38,566 bases of DNA from an uncultured Campylobacter sp. Its GTDB lineage: Bacteria > Campylobacterota > Campylobacteria > Campylobacterales > Campylobacteraceae. The translations under genes and the position numbers were made by a program. How positions within the stretch are numbered: position 1 is the first letter of the stretch; the number at the start of each line of letters is the position of its first letter. Shown one piece after another: positions 15,966 through 24,858 of the stretch. The stretch covers positions 1 to 38,566 of the forward strand of contig NZ_CALIST010000018.1 of the NCBI RefSeq assembly GCF_938041645.1. Direction: 5' to 3'. The notes under the pieces were generated by a model. It was not told the DNA's origin. It saw only the letters and a program-made list of their open reading frames with translations, and did no database searches.

Positions 15966-17024
15966 TTAAAGCCTGCCGCGCAATTTCGTCGCCAGCGCTG
16001 CGCCGATTTTTTCGTAGCCCTCTTTTTGCAAGTGGATTTCGTCAGGGCGGATCAGCCCACGCTCGCGCCAGCCGCGCCAGCCGCCATCCTCATCCATAAG
16101 ACCGGCTATGTCGTAAAACATCGCCCCCTCGTCTCGCGCCAGATGCGCTAGCACCTCCGCAGCGCGTGAGGCGTTTGGCACTTTAGGGCTTCGCGGCGGC
16201 GCTACGAGCAGGATTTTCGCACCGGGAGCTGCAGAGCGGACAGAGCGAAGCAGCCCACGGACACTTTGGTAGAATTTTTGCTCGTCAAATTTCGGATCCA
16301 TCGCATCGTTTGTGCCGTAAGCGATGACTACGAGATCGTATCTAAGTCCCGAAAAATCCCTACCAAAGGCATCTGCACCCCATTTTTCGTAGAGGTTGCT
16401 AAACGCGCCGTTGCTCGCGCAAGAGTCTGCAAAGCGCGCGTTTTTACGATAAATTTTATATCCTCCAAGCTCTGCCCCATCACGTAGCGATCGAATTTCG
16501 ATCGGAAATCTAAGTCGCAGCTTAGAATACTCCCATTTCTGCGGCACTTCTTGTGAAATATACGCGCTTAGCCCGCTTGCATCGCGCACGCGAAAAATCT
16601 CGCCACCCTGATCCGATTTATGTAAAATTTCGACGTAAAAATCGCCGCTAAGCTGCTTTAGCTCCAGTCGCACATTAGCGCCTTTCTTGCCGGTAGCGAT
16701 CACTCCGCATAGCGGGAAATCTGGATCTTGCTCGGTGCGGGATGAGATTACATTAAAGCCGCTTTGCTTAAATTCTATATTTTCGCTTTTGTGATATTTA
16801 GGCATCATTGCAGGCACGAAGCCAACGCTGTTTTGCACGAAAAAGCCGTGCCTGAAAGCATCTATCAGCGCGTCGCTTCCTAAATGCGAATCGCCAAAAA
16901 ATTTCACTCCAAAGCCCGCAGAGCTTTTTGCATTTGCGGAATTTATGCCGCGGACGCCTGCGTTTGCCGCGCATCCGCCTAATAATGCGGCAAATAAAAT
17001 CACTATAAATTTACTCAACTTCAA
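15966..17024 (-). CDS. ape1: Peptidoglycan O-acetylesterase Ape1-like SGNH lipoprotein
   Basis: A 352-residue SGNH hydrolase with a lipoprotein signal (LLGGC, Cys18). Block I is FGDSHLGSD with Ser46, block III is AYGTNDAMD, and the C-terminal D-x-x-H is DEIH (Asp328, His331). Between block I and block III lies a roughly 150-residue beta-rich insert, as in Ape1 esterases, where a CBM35-like domain sits there. Ape1 removes O-acetyl groups from peptidoglycan MurNAc so that lytic enzymes can act. It is third in the patA-patB-ape1 order, overlapping patB by 14 bases, as in C. jejuni. The name rests on context plus motifs; a different acyl esterase is possible. Confidence 0.75.
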   Translation of the reverse strand: MKLSKFIVILFAALLGGCAANAGVRGINSANAKSSAGFGVKFFGDSHLGSDALIDAFRHGFFVQNSVGFVPAMMPKYHKSENIEFKQSGFNVISSRTEQDPDFPLCGVIATGKKGANVRLELKQLSGDFYVEILHKSDQGGEIFRVRDASGLSAYISQEVPQKWEYSKLRLRFPIEIRSLRDGAELGGYKIYRKNARFADSCASNGAFSNLYEKWGADAFGRDFSGLRYDLVVIAYGTNDAMDPKFDEQKFYQSVRGLLRSVRSAAPGAKILLVAPPRSPKVPNASRAAEVLAHLARDEGAMFYDIAGLMDEDGGWRGWRERGLIRPDEIHLQKEGYEKIGAALATKLRGRL

Positions 17025-18321
17025 TCCTTGATAAAATTTCTTTCGCTACCGCTTCGCAACCCTCTTTGCTCATATGAATGCCGTCGTCTTGGCGCACGCG
17101 CACGAGCTTGGAGCCGCTTTGCAGATAGGTTTTATAGACGCCTTTTTCGCATACCAGCGGGGTTGTTTGCATAAAATACCCGCCAAGCGCCATACTAGCG
17201 TCGGCATATATTTGATTTAGCAGCTGCGTTTTCTCCTCAAAATCCGGCTTTTGCATACACGGCATCGCTAGCCACAGCACTCCTGCACCGTGCGAGTGCG
17301 CCGTATCGTAGATCTCGCGCACCCTTGAGGCGTAAAACTCCCGCCAGCGCGGCGTTTTGATGCCGTAGGTCTTGCCGCCTGCGCGGTACTCCCAGACGTC
17401 GTTCGCACCCAGCAGCACGACTACGAGCTTAACGCCGCCGTTTTCGCGAAGCGCGGTATCGAGCGTCTTTTGCCAGTCAAAGGATTTCTTACTCGCAAGC
17501 CCCGTAGATTGCTTGCTAAGATCGATCACCCTCAGGCTTCGCTTCGGGAAAAATTTCTTAGCGTTCATCCCCACGTATTGCATCAGGCTATCACCCATAA
17601 AAAGCACCTCATCGCCTGCATTTAGGCGGATCTTACCATCGTCGCTAAGCGAAATTTTAGCATCAATCTCCGCGGAGCTTTGCGTCGTTAAATTCTGCTC
17701 CAAGGCCTGCGTAGCAGGGAGTTGAGAATCGGAATTTTCGCCGCTTTGCAAGGTTGCGCTTGCCGTGACGGGATTTTGCGACGCAGAGGAGCTGCGCGGC
17801 ACAAAGCTTGTTGTAGTCTGGCTTTGTGGCACGGAATTTTGCGAAGTAGAATTTTGAGGAGCGGAATTTTGTGCGTAAGGCCCCTGCGCAGAATCGCGCG
17901 TCTTTAAATGATGCGTAGAATTATTTAAGGCATAATTCTTCGCGGCATGGGCTTGCGGCTTGCTACCTTGTGACTTAATGCTTTGCGAAGCATCGTGATC
18001 TCGCACCCTCGTACTTTGCAAAGCTTGATTTTCCGCCATACGATCTTGCGCAGGTTTTTTAAAATTTTTGCTTCCGCTATGCGGACTTGCGTCCTCATCC
18101 TTGCTAATGTCCTCGCCTTTGATACGCTGCTCAAGCTTATCTGCGCCATTTGCAATCTTTTCGTAGATCTCTCCACCTACGCGAAACGGCGAGCGGCGCA
18201 GCCATTCTTCCAGCCCAAAATCATCGTGAAATCGCTGCTCCAAATAATAAAGCAGCGAGCCTTGCATAAAAAATGCCGAGAAAAGCAGCGCAAAAAGCAG
18301 AGTCGAAACAAACCTAAGCAT
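17011..18321 (-). CDS. patB: SGNH O-acetyltransferase PatB-like (DUF459), with Ser/Gln/Asn-rich linker
   Basis: A 436-residue protein. A single N-terminal membrane segment (about residues 5-28) is followed by a charged stretch, then a low-complexity Ser/Gln/Asn/Thr/Ala linker at about 85-215, then a DUF459/SGNH catalytic domain. The catalytic blocks are FMGDSLMQ (Ser245), LLGANDVW (Asn307) and DGIHMS (Asp413, His416). In the known system PatB transfers acetate, passed across the membrane by PatA, to peptidoglycan MurNAc. Its ATG directly follows the patA stop with no gap. The linker is unusual for PatB and its DNA contains repeats of a GGAATTTTG word. The alternative role is acetylation of another surface polymer. 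Confidence 0.75.
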   Translation of the reverse strand: MLRFVSTLLFALLFSAFFMQGSLLYYLEQRFHDDFGLEEWLRRSPFRVGGEIYEKIANGADKLEQRIKGEDISKDEDASPHSGSKNFKKPAQDRMAENQALQSTRVRDHDASQSIKSQGSKPQAHAAKNYALNNSTHHLKTRDSAQGPYAQNSAPQNSTSQNSVPQSQTTTSFVPRSSSASQNPVTASATLQSGENSDSQLPATQALEQNLTTQSSAEIDAKISLSDDGKIRLNAGDEVLFMGDSLMQYVGMNAKKFFPKRSLRVIDLSKQSTGLASKKSFDWQKTLDTALRENGGVKLVVVLLGANDVWEYRAGGKTYGIKTPRWREFYASRVREIYDTAHSHGAGVLWLAMPCMQKPDFEEKTQLLNQIYADASMALGGYFMQTTPLVCEKGVYKTYLQSGSKLVRVRQDDGIHMSKEGCEAVAKEILSRIEVE

Positions 18322-19881
18322 CTAAAATCCTGCGTAGATGAAATTTGGAATTCCGCTTGGCATCAGCGCGAAAATCAGCGTGAAGATCATGCCGAGCACG
18401 AGAGCTTTAGGTAAAAACGGCAGCTCGGCAAAAAGCGCGATCAAAGTATCTTTAAGAGCTGAAATTTTAGGATAAACAAAAATCCCCGCTAAAATCACCG
18501 CAAGCACCGCTAGCTCGCTAATATCTCCGAAAGCTCGTGCGCGGGCAAAAGCGCTCAAAATCGCCGCCGCATCTGGCAGGGAATTGGCAAAAAAAATCCA
18601 AGCGAAACTTACAAAAATATAGGTGCAAAATAGCGCCAAATGTGGATTTAGCGGCTTTACGCCCACTTTGGCAAGACATTTTAAAAACACAAGCGCTACT
18701 CCGTGCAAAAGCCCCCAAATCAAAAAATTTAATCCCGCGCCGTGCCAAATGCCCGAGAGCGCAAACGCGATTAGCAAATTTACGCAGGTGCGCGCAAAGC
18801 CATTGCGCGAGCCGCCGAGCGGGATATAAATATAATCGCGTATAAACGTGGATAAGCTGATATGCCAGCGATCCCAAAACTCGCCTAAATTCTTAGCCGC
18901 ATAGGGCATATTAAAATTCTGAGGCAGCTTAAAGCCCATCGCAAGCCCAAGAGCCCGCGCCATATCGATAAAGCCGCTAAAATTCGTATAAAGCACCACG
19001 CCATAAAGCAGCAGTGCAGCTAGAATTTGCGCCACGGAAGACTCTGGCTCGTCGCCGTAAACGCCTGAAATCACATCGCTATAATACGCGCCCAAATAGC
19101 CGCTAATAAGCAGCAACTTAACTAAGGCAAAAATTATAAGCACATAAATTTCATCGGCATTGCCAAAGTGCTTGAAGCGATCAAACTGCGGCAGTACTGG
19201 CTCTACGCCCTTGGCAGCGCTAGCGCGCCCGATAGGACCCATCACGACGCTAGGGAAAAATGCCAAAAAGCACGCCAAGCTCAAAAAGCCCTGCTCGCCG
19301 CATTCGCGCCTATAAACCGAGACGAAATAGGTGATTGACATAAAAACATAATATGAAATTCCAAGCGGAAACGCCACGCTATCAACGGCACCTAGGTGCA
19401 GCGCAGCAAGCGCAGCATTGAAAAACTCCCTGACGTAGCCATAATATTTAAAAAACGCGAGGAAAAATAAGCCGCCAGCAACTGCCGCAAGCATCACCGC
19501 ACGCGCCTTCGCAGTTGGTAGTGGAATCTGCTTCGCTAGCCCTGCTTTTTGTACCTGCTTGGCTATGCCAGCTTGTTTTGCTGCGCTCATCTGCTTGGCT
19601 GCCGCTTTACGCGAGAGCTTTTTCTTGCGCGAAGACTGCTTTGCGGGCGGTATGGCTTTCGCAACTACGCTATTAGCGCGCGCGATACACATCCCTGCAA
19701 AATATACGAAGGCACTATAGGCTGCAAGCACCAGCGCAAAACGCGGATTTATGGAGCACATAAAGCCGTAGCTTGCTAACAGGATCAGGATTTTTTGCGC
19801 GAAAATATAATTTTTGAGCGTCCAATAAACGATTAAAAACGCTAAAAAAGCAAGGACAAACTCGGGCGAAAAAAATGTCAT
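18322..19881 (-). CDS. patA: MBOAT O-acyltransferase PatA-like
   Basis: A 519-residue polytopic MBOAT protein of the AlgI/DltB/PatA type, which moves acetyl groups across the inner membrane. Family landmarks are GISYYVFMSITYFVSVYR, FIRDYIYIPLGGSRNG and SGIWHGAGLNFLIWGLLHG with the conserved catalytic histidine. About a dozen hydrophobic segments are present. Odd feature: residues about 70-127, between the second or third membrane helix and the next, form a Lys/Ala/Gln-rich insert with five AKQ copies and a KKKL patch. It is first in an operon with patB and ape1. GGAAAG lies before the ATG. Confidence 0.82.
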   Translation of the reverse strand: MTFFSPEFVLAFLAFLIVYWTLKNYIFAQKILILLASYGFMCSINPRFALVLAAYSAFVYFAGMCIARANSVVAKAIPPAKQSSRKKKLSRKAAAKQMSAAKQAGIAKQVQKAGLAKQIPLPTAKARAVMLAAVAGGLFFLAFFKYYGYVREFFNAALAALHLGAVDSVAFPLGISYYVFMSITYFVSVYRRECGEQGFLSLACFLAFFPSVVMGPIGRASAAKGVEPVLPQFDRFKHFGNADEIYVLIIFALVKLLLISGYLGAYYSDVISGVYGDEPESSVAQILAALLLYGVVLYTNFSGFIDMARALGLAMGFKLPQNFNMPYAAKNLGEFWDRWHISLSTFIRDYIYIPLGGSRNGFARTCVNLLIAFALSGIWHGAGLNFLIWGLLHGVALVFLKCLAKVGVKPLNPHLALFCTYIFVSFAWIFFANSLPDAAAILSAFARARAFGDISELAVLAVILAGIFVYPKISALKDTLIALFAELPFLPKALVLGMIFTLIFALMPSGIPNFIYAGF

Positions 19882-21383
19882 TCAATCTTTCCAATTTAAA
19901 TTTTTAAAGCTCTTGCGGCTTTTAAACGCTCGCGGCGCAAGATTTATACGAAGCGAAAAAGCTTTTTTAAATCACTTGCAGCGCAATATTTTATGCGCAG
20001 GCACGGCGGTAGTCACGGCGTTGCGTCGCCAAACACGCTAATAAATTTAGCGTCCAAATCCTTAGATTTCATGGACAGCTTGCAGCAAGCCCTTGCCACG
20101 TGAGCGAAATTTCGCCACAATGGCAAAATTTAAAACGCAAATGAGGGCTCGACGCACAAATAAAATTTTTAAACACGCTGAGCGGTTTGCCATCAAATTC
20201 TTATAAAACCTCACAAACGCAGTCTCGCAGGTTCTACCCGAAAGATTTCAAAATAAGCGCCTTGGAATCATGCTATATAAATTAAAAACGGGCGATGCCG
20301 CTAAAATCCTACAAAATAAAATAAGCTGCCTTTTATCGCAACTATGAGGGCCAAAATTCTACAAAATAAAATCTAAAAGCCTAAATTTTGCAGCGATGAT
20401 AAAATTCCGCCTGTTAAAATCTGCCGCGCAAAATTACTAAGTAAAATCTCACTTTAAGGCGTGATAGAAACCATCTAAAAGCTGCGCCTTATGAGCCAAA
20501 ATCATAGCTTTTAATTTTTACCGCAAATTGCAGACCTGCGCCGCCATAAAGGCTCTTTTAATTTTATGGTAACGCAAACGCGTCTTGCGCTAGCCTCGCT
20601 CTTTAGTGTAAAACACAAGTTAAAATCAACGAGTTTCGCGTCGTAAATTTTGGCTCTAACTCGAATTTAATGCGGCGTAAATTCAGGCTAGCCAGGCAAA
20701 ATTAGTCGTAAATTTAATGCGGCTACATAAATTTTAGTTTGAGCTGAAATTTAACGTAGCAGAGCCGCATCTCGCTTCGCAATCCAGCCATTCTAACGAG
20801 ATAATGTAAATTTTAATTTGCAATTTAAAATTTCTAGCGCAACGATACCAGCTTTAGCTTGCGTTTTGAAATTCTAATCTAGCGACGAAAGCAGTTCATA
20901 AAATGCCGCGTAAAATTGCAAATTTCAGCTTTTTTTATTCGGCTGGCGAGGTTTGTGTGCGCAAGAACTGATTTGCGAAAATTTTAAAATTTTATCGCTT
21001 GCCCCAGCCTGCCTTCAGGGCAATCGCGATAAAATTTACGCTCCGCGTCTCAAGCAAGTGAGCAGTTGCGATGAAATTCTAAGCTATCAGTCGAGATGAA
21101 ATTTTACGCCGCATTTTAAAAAAATCCCGCGCCTGCCCAACTGCGAAATCCGTAAATCTCGCGCTAAATTTCATATTGCTGCATTACTTAGCGGCTATCA
21201 AATATGCTTGCCAAGCAAACGCGGTGAAATTTCGCATCGCCCTTTAATGCTCGTTCGAAGTAAAATTTCGCGCAGCTATTTTAACAATCCATACTCGAAA
21301 TAAACGCTCTACATAATTCTATCGCAAAACGGGACTGCCGGGTGGAATTTTGCCCGGCAGCAAGGTCTTTTTTTGCGCTAGAT
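19882..21383. other. Long gene-free region (1.5 kb)
   Basis: I found no gene, tRNA or broken gene here on either strand. It is a mosaic of AAATTT-type words and short GC-rich runs. The 14-mer CTACAAAATAAAAT occurs at 20309 and 20359, exactly 50 bases apart. Around 20640-20770 a unit like CGTAAATTTAATGCGGC recurs in degenerate form. The only clear functional element is the metE terminator at its right end. Promoter DNA for patA must lie at its left end. Confidence 0.6.
21335..21360 (-). terminator. Intrinsic terminator-like hairpin downstream of metE
   Basis: CTGCCGGG and CCCGGCAG form a perfect 8-bp GC-rich stem around a 10-base loop, starting 24 bases past the metE stop. On the minus strand the tail is weak (TCCCGTTTTG); on the plus strand it is CAAGGTCTTTTTTT. 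Confidence 0.65.
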
Positions 21384-23666
21384 TTATGCTTCTGCGCGGA
21401 TTATCCTTACCGCTTCGACCATATTTTTTAGGCTCGGGCGAACCTCCTCCCATTTGCGGGTTTTTAGGCCGCAGTCCGGGTTGATCCACAGCTGCTCTTT
21501 CGGGAGCACCTCAAGCAGCGCGCGGATCTGGCTTACGAGCTCCTGCACACTAGGAATTCGCGGACTGTGGATGTCGTAAACGCCCGGACCGACCTCTTGC
21601 TTATAGCCGACCGATTTGAAAACTCGAAGCAGCTCGTTACCGCTGCGAGCGGTCTCGATGCTGATGACATCGGCATCCATCGCCTCTATCGTTTTGATTA
21701 TGTCGTTAAACTCCGAATAGCACATATGCGTATGTATCTGCGTATGAGCGCTTGCGGCACTGACGGCGAGCTTAAAAGCACTAACGGCAAATTTTTCGTA
21801 TGCAGGAATGTTTTCGGATCTAAGCGGATAGCCCTCTTTAAACGCCGCTTCATCTACCTGAACGATCTTGATACCTGCGTCTTGCAGATCCGAAATTTCA
21901 TCGAAAATCGCAAGTGCGAGCTGTTTTACTATCTGATCGCGAGGCTTATCGTCGCGCACGAAGCTCCAGTTCATCATCGTAACAGGTCCCGTTAGCATGC
22001 CCTTCATAATCTTTTTAGTGCGGCTTTGGGCGTATTTGATCCACTCTACGGTCATTGGTCTTGGACGGCTAACGTCGCCGAAAAGTAACGGCGGCTTCAC
22101 GCAGCGGCTGCCATAGCTCTGCACCCAGCCGTTGGCGCTAAACGCGTATCCGCTCATCTGCTCGCCGAAATACTCGACCATATCGTTGCGCTCGGGCTCG
22201 CCGTGGACCAGCACGTCTAGGCCGATCTCGTCTTGAAATTTGACGCAGTCGTCGATATAGGCTTTGATCTGCTTCTCATAATCCTCGCGCGCTAAAAGTC
22301 CCTTTTTATAGGCGTTGCGAACCTGACGAAGCTCGGCAGTCTGCGGAAAGGAGCCGATCGTAGTGGTAGGTAAAATTCCATATCCAAGCTCTTTTTTCTG
22401 CACCTTGATGCGATCCTCGTAGCGATCGGTGCGCTCAAGCTTGCTTAGCGAGTTCACGCGCGCAGAGACCTTCTCGTCGTGGATGAGCAGCGAACTCTGG
22501 CGAGTTTTGGCGGATTTTTGATTCTGCTCGTAAGCTTTCATGCCGTGCTCGCACATAGGAATTTCAAAGAAAAGATGGGTTAAAATCGAAATTTCGCTAA
22601 GTTTTTCGACCGCAAAACTTAGCCAGGATTTGATCTCGGCGCTTAGCTTGTCCTCGTATTTTAGCGTGAAGGGCACGTGCAAAAGCGAGCAGGAAGTGCC
22701 CACATAGATACGCTCCTTAGGCACGTAGGCTTCGATGGCTTTGAGCTGAGCTAGCTTTTTGTCGATATCGCTCTTCCAGATATTGCGCCCGTCGATCACG
22801 CCCGCAAAAAGCACGGTCTTGGCGTCTTTTAAAATTTGAAGCTCTTTTTTGATATTCTCTTCGCTTGCGTAAACAAAATCAAGCCCGATCGCCCATACAT
22901 CGGTCTTTACTATCTCGCGCACAGCCTCGGTCGCGTGCTCGAAATAGGTCATAAAGATGATTTTTACGTTGCTTGCGACCTTGCTTAGGCGCTGATAGAT
23001 CGGCGCGATCTTTGGCGCTAGCTCAGCCGCGCGATCCGTTACGAAAATCGGCTCGTCGATCTGAACCACGACCTCGCTATCAAGCTCGCTAAGAAGCTTT
23101 AGCAGCTCCTCATATTTCGCGACAAGGGCATCTAAATGCGCGAGCGGATCGCTTTTGTCGCTTGATTTGCTAAGCGCAAGATAGGTGATAGGTCCGATTA
23201 AATTTATCTTTAGCGCGCAGGAATCCTTAAAATCGTTATTCTTTGCGGCCTTGTACTCGCTTAAAATTTTACTAGGATTTAGGCTAAATTCCGTATACGC
23301 AGAGATCTCAGGCACGATATAGTGGTAGTTTGTATTAAACCACTTCGTCATCTCCATCGCGACTGCGTCCTTACTGCCGCGCGCCATCGCAAAATACTGC
23401 TCATGCGCCGAAAGAGCTGCGAAGCGCTGTGGGATCACGCCGAAAAGCACGCTGGTATCGAGCATCAGATCGTAGTATGAAAAGTCGTTTACACTAATTA
23501 AGCCGCTCCAAGCATCCAGCTGATATTTGATGTGACGATCTTTTAGCTCTGCAGCAACCCGCTCTAGCGCGTCATAATCGCACTTGCCCGCCCAATAGCT
23601 CTCCAAAGCCTTCTTTAACTCGCGCTGCTCTCCGATACGCGGAAAGCCCGTAACGTAACTCTTCAT
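21384..23666 (-). CDS. metE: Cobalamin-independent methionine synthase MetE
   Basis: A 760-residue two-barrel enzyme that methylates homocysteine from methyltetrahydrofolate triglutamate in the cytoplasm. The N-terminus is FPRIGEQRELKKALESYW. The C-terminal barrel starts near residue 430 (LPTTTIGSFPQT) and carries the zinc ligands: HTHMCYSEF (His, Cys) and NPDCGLKTRKWEEV (Cys). VHGEPERNDMVEYF is also intact. The length is normal. It is monocistronic with a terminator-like hairpin after it and 353 bases of hairpin-rich DNA before it. An AAAGGATAGAG ribosome site precedes the ATG. Confidence 0.96.
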   Translation of the reverse strand: MKSYVTGFPRIGEQRELKKALESYWAGKCDYDALERVAAELKDRHIKYQLDAWSGLISVNDFSYYDLMLDTSVLFGVIPQRFAALSAHEQYFAMARGSKDAVAMEMTKWFNTNYHYIVPEISAYTEFSLNPSKILSEYKAAKNNDFKDSCALKINLIGPITYLALSKSSDKSDPLAHLDALVAKYEELLKLLSELDSEVVVQIDEPIFVTDRAAELAPKIAPIYQRLSKVASNVKIIFMTYFEHATEAVREIVKTDVWAIGLDFVYASEENIKKELQILKDAKTVLFAGVIDGRNIWKSDIDKKLAQLKAIEAYVPKERIYVGTSCSLLHVPFTLKYEDKLSAEIKSWLSFAVEKLSEISILTHLFFEIPMCEHGMKAYEQNQKSAKTRQSSLLIHDEKVSARVNSLSKLERTDRYEDRIKVQKKELGYGILPTTTIGSFPQTAELRQVRNAYKKGLLAREDYEKQIKAYIDDCVKFQDEIGLDVLVHGEPERNDMVEYFGEQMSGYAFSANGWVQSYGSRCVKPPLLFGDVSRPRPMTVEWIKYAQSRTKKIMKGMLTGPVTMMNWSFVRDDKPRDQIVKQLALAIFDEISDLQDAGIKIVQVDEAAFKEGYPLRSENIPAYEKFAVSAFKLAVSAASAHTQIHTHMCYSEFNDIIKTIEAMDADVISIETARSGNELLRVFKSVGYKQEVGPGVYDIHSPRIPSVQELVSQIRALLEVLPKEQLWINPDCGLKTRKWEEVRPSLKNMVEAVRIIRAEA

Positions 23667-23790
23667 CTCTATCCTTTGAGTAAAATTTTGGTATGAAAGT
23701 GTTGATTTTATCTAAAATTTCTTTTGACGTCATTAAAATTTTAACTTAATCTCGAAAATGAACGAAATTTTATCCAAAAGCGCAGGGGTG

Positions 23791-23835
23791 GAATTTCTCG
23801 ATAAAATCTGAAATGGAATTTTTATCGAGGAATTC
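23791..23835. repeat. Inverted repeat upstream of metE
   Basis: CTCGATAAAA (23797-23806) pairs with TTTTATCGAG (23820-23829). After one mismatch, GAATT (23791-23795) pairs with AATTC (23831-23835). The loop is 13 bases. The repeat ends 125 bases before the metE start. Confidence 0.6.
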
Positions 23836-23896
23836 TATAAATTAAAATTTTAGGATTGAATTTAAAGGCGTTAAATTCATCATAATTTAAACCTCA

Positions 23897-23933
23897 TCGC
23901 AAGATTCTACTAAAACTTAGTAAAGCCTTGCGA
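23897..23933. repeat. Two-tier inverted repeat after the outer-membrane protein gene
   Basis: TCGCAAG (23897-23903) pairs with CTTGCGA (23927-23933). Inside, ACTAA (23909-23913) pairs with TTAGT (23917-23921) around a 3-base loop. It lies 87 bases past the stop of the beta-barrel gene and may end that transcript, though no U-run follows. Confidence 0.5.
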
Positions 23934-24019
23934 CGAAGCTAGCCTTACCTGACACACCGCAAAGCCACTGAGCATCAAGGCTCCATGAAAGCAGTGCAAT
24001 GCCTCAAATATGAAAATTC

Positions 24020-24604
24020 TTAGAATTTATAATTATATCCTGCGTAAACGCCGTATTTTTTACCGTCGTTATCTTCGATATAATCGCCGTCTTTGTACCA
24101 CGCCTTGCTTGCTTTAAAGCCCATTTCAATCTCGCTATTGGAGCCAAATTCATACGCAGTACCTATCTTGCCGCCCAAAATGAAGCCACCCAGCGTATCG
24201 TCCGCTCTAACCCAGCCGCCATTGCTATAGTCTATTTTAACTTCAGTATCTAGTACCGAAAGCCCAGCGTAAGCGCCTAGGACGAGCTTAAATCTACCGA
24301 AAAGCTCCGGCGTAAAATCCGCACCGGCTACGAAATCGTGCGTGCTCCATTTAACCTTTCTTTTCGAATCGGCATTCGAGCTGGAATCCTCGCCCTTAAA
24401 TCCGTAAAAATACCCGCCGTAGGCCCTAAACGTGCCGAAGTCATATCCGGCCTTAACGCCGATTTGCGGCTGTCCGTCATCAAAACCTGCAGCTTGGTTT
24501 TTGAAATTGTATCCGCCTTCGCCACCTATGAAAAGTCCCTCCGCCATCGCGCTTACTGCAGCTAAAGAGCTAAGAAGCGCCACTTTTGCAACTAAATTTC
24601 TCAT
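24020..24604 (-). CDS. Outer-membrane beta-barrel protein
   Basis: A 194-residue protein. It has a signal peptide (MRNLVAKVALLSSLAAVSAMA, cleavage after residue 21) and then alternating hydrophobic strands with Gly/Tyr/Phe-rich turns (GGEGGYNFK, VKAGYDFGTFRAYGGYFYG, YAGLSVLD). It ends in YNYKF, and the terminal Phe is the sorting signal for beta-barrel insertion. It looks like a small eight-stranded barrel (OmpA/OmpW size). The substrate or role is unknown. AAAGGAG precedes the ATG, and TATCAT about 40 bases upstream could be its -10. Confidence 0.75.
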   Translation of the reverse strand: MRNLVAKVALLSSLAAVSAMAEGLFIGGEGGYNFKNQAAGFDDGQPQIGVKAGYDFGTFRAYGGYFYGFKGEDSSSNADSKRKVKWSTHDFVAGADFTPELFGRFKLVLGAYAGLSVLDTEVKIDYSNGGWVRADDTLGGFILGGKIGTAYEFGSNSEIEMGFKASKAWYKDGDYIEDNDGKKYGVYAGYNYKF

Positions 24605-24858
24605 TTTTACTCCTTTTGGTGAAATTTCATCTTAATGATAGCGACACGCTTCGAAACCTAGGCTAAATTTAAAGTAAATACATAACATTTACGATTTTTA
24701 GTGACAAAATTTTAAGTATTTTTGTAATTTATTTATAGCCAGTATAAATTCTAAATCTCCATATAATTTACATTATAAATTTTTTATCGCTTAGTAACAT
24801 ATGCTTTGTAAAAGTATAGCGTAATAAGAATTTACGCGGTATTCCTCTGGATATAAAT

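Larger units (their letters stand above)
23667..24019. other. Gene-free region with two large inverted repeats
   Basis: The gap between metE and the outer-membrane protein gene, both transcribed leftward. It contains two inverted repeats listed separately, at 23791-23835 and 23897-23933. No gene is seen. It must contain the metE promoter; no riboswitch fold could be recognised by eye. Confidence 0.5.

Noticed and set aside
23776..23855. Short rightward frame with an internal TGA (MNEILSKSAG...) as a third selenoprotein
   Set aside because: No Cys near the TGA, no ribosome site, no family match; the hairpin there is better explained as an intergenic inverted repeat.
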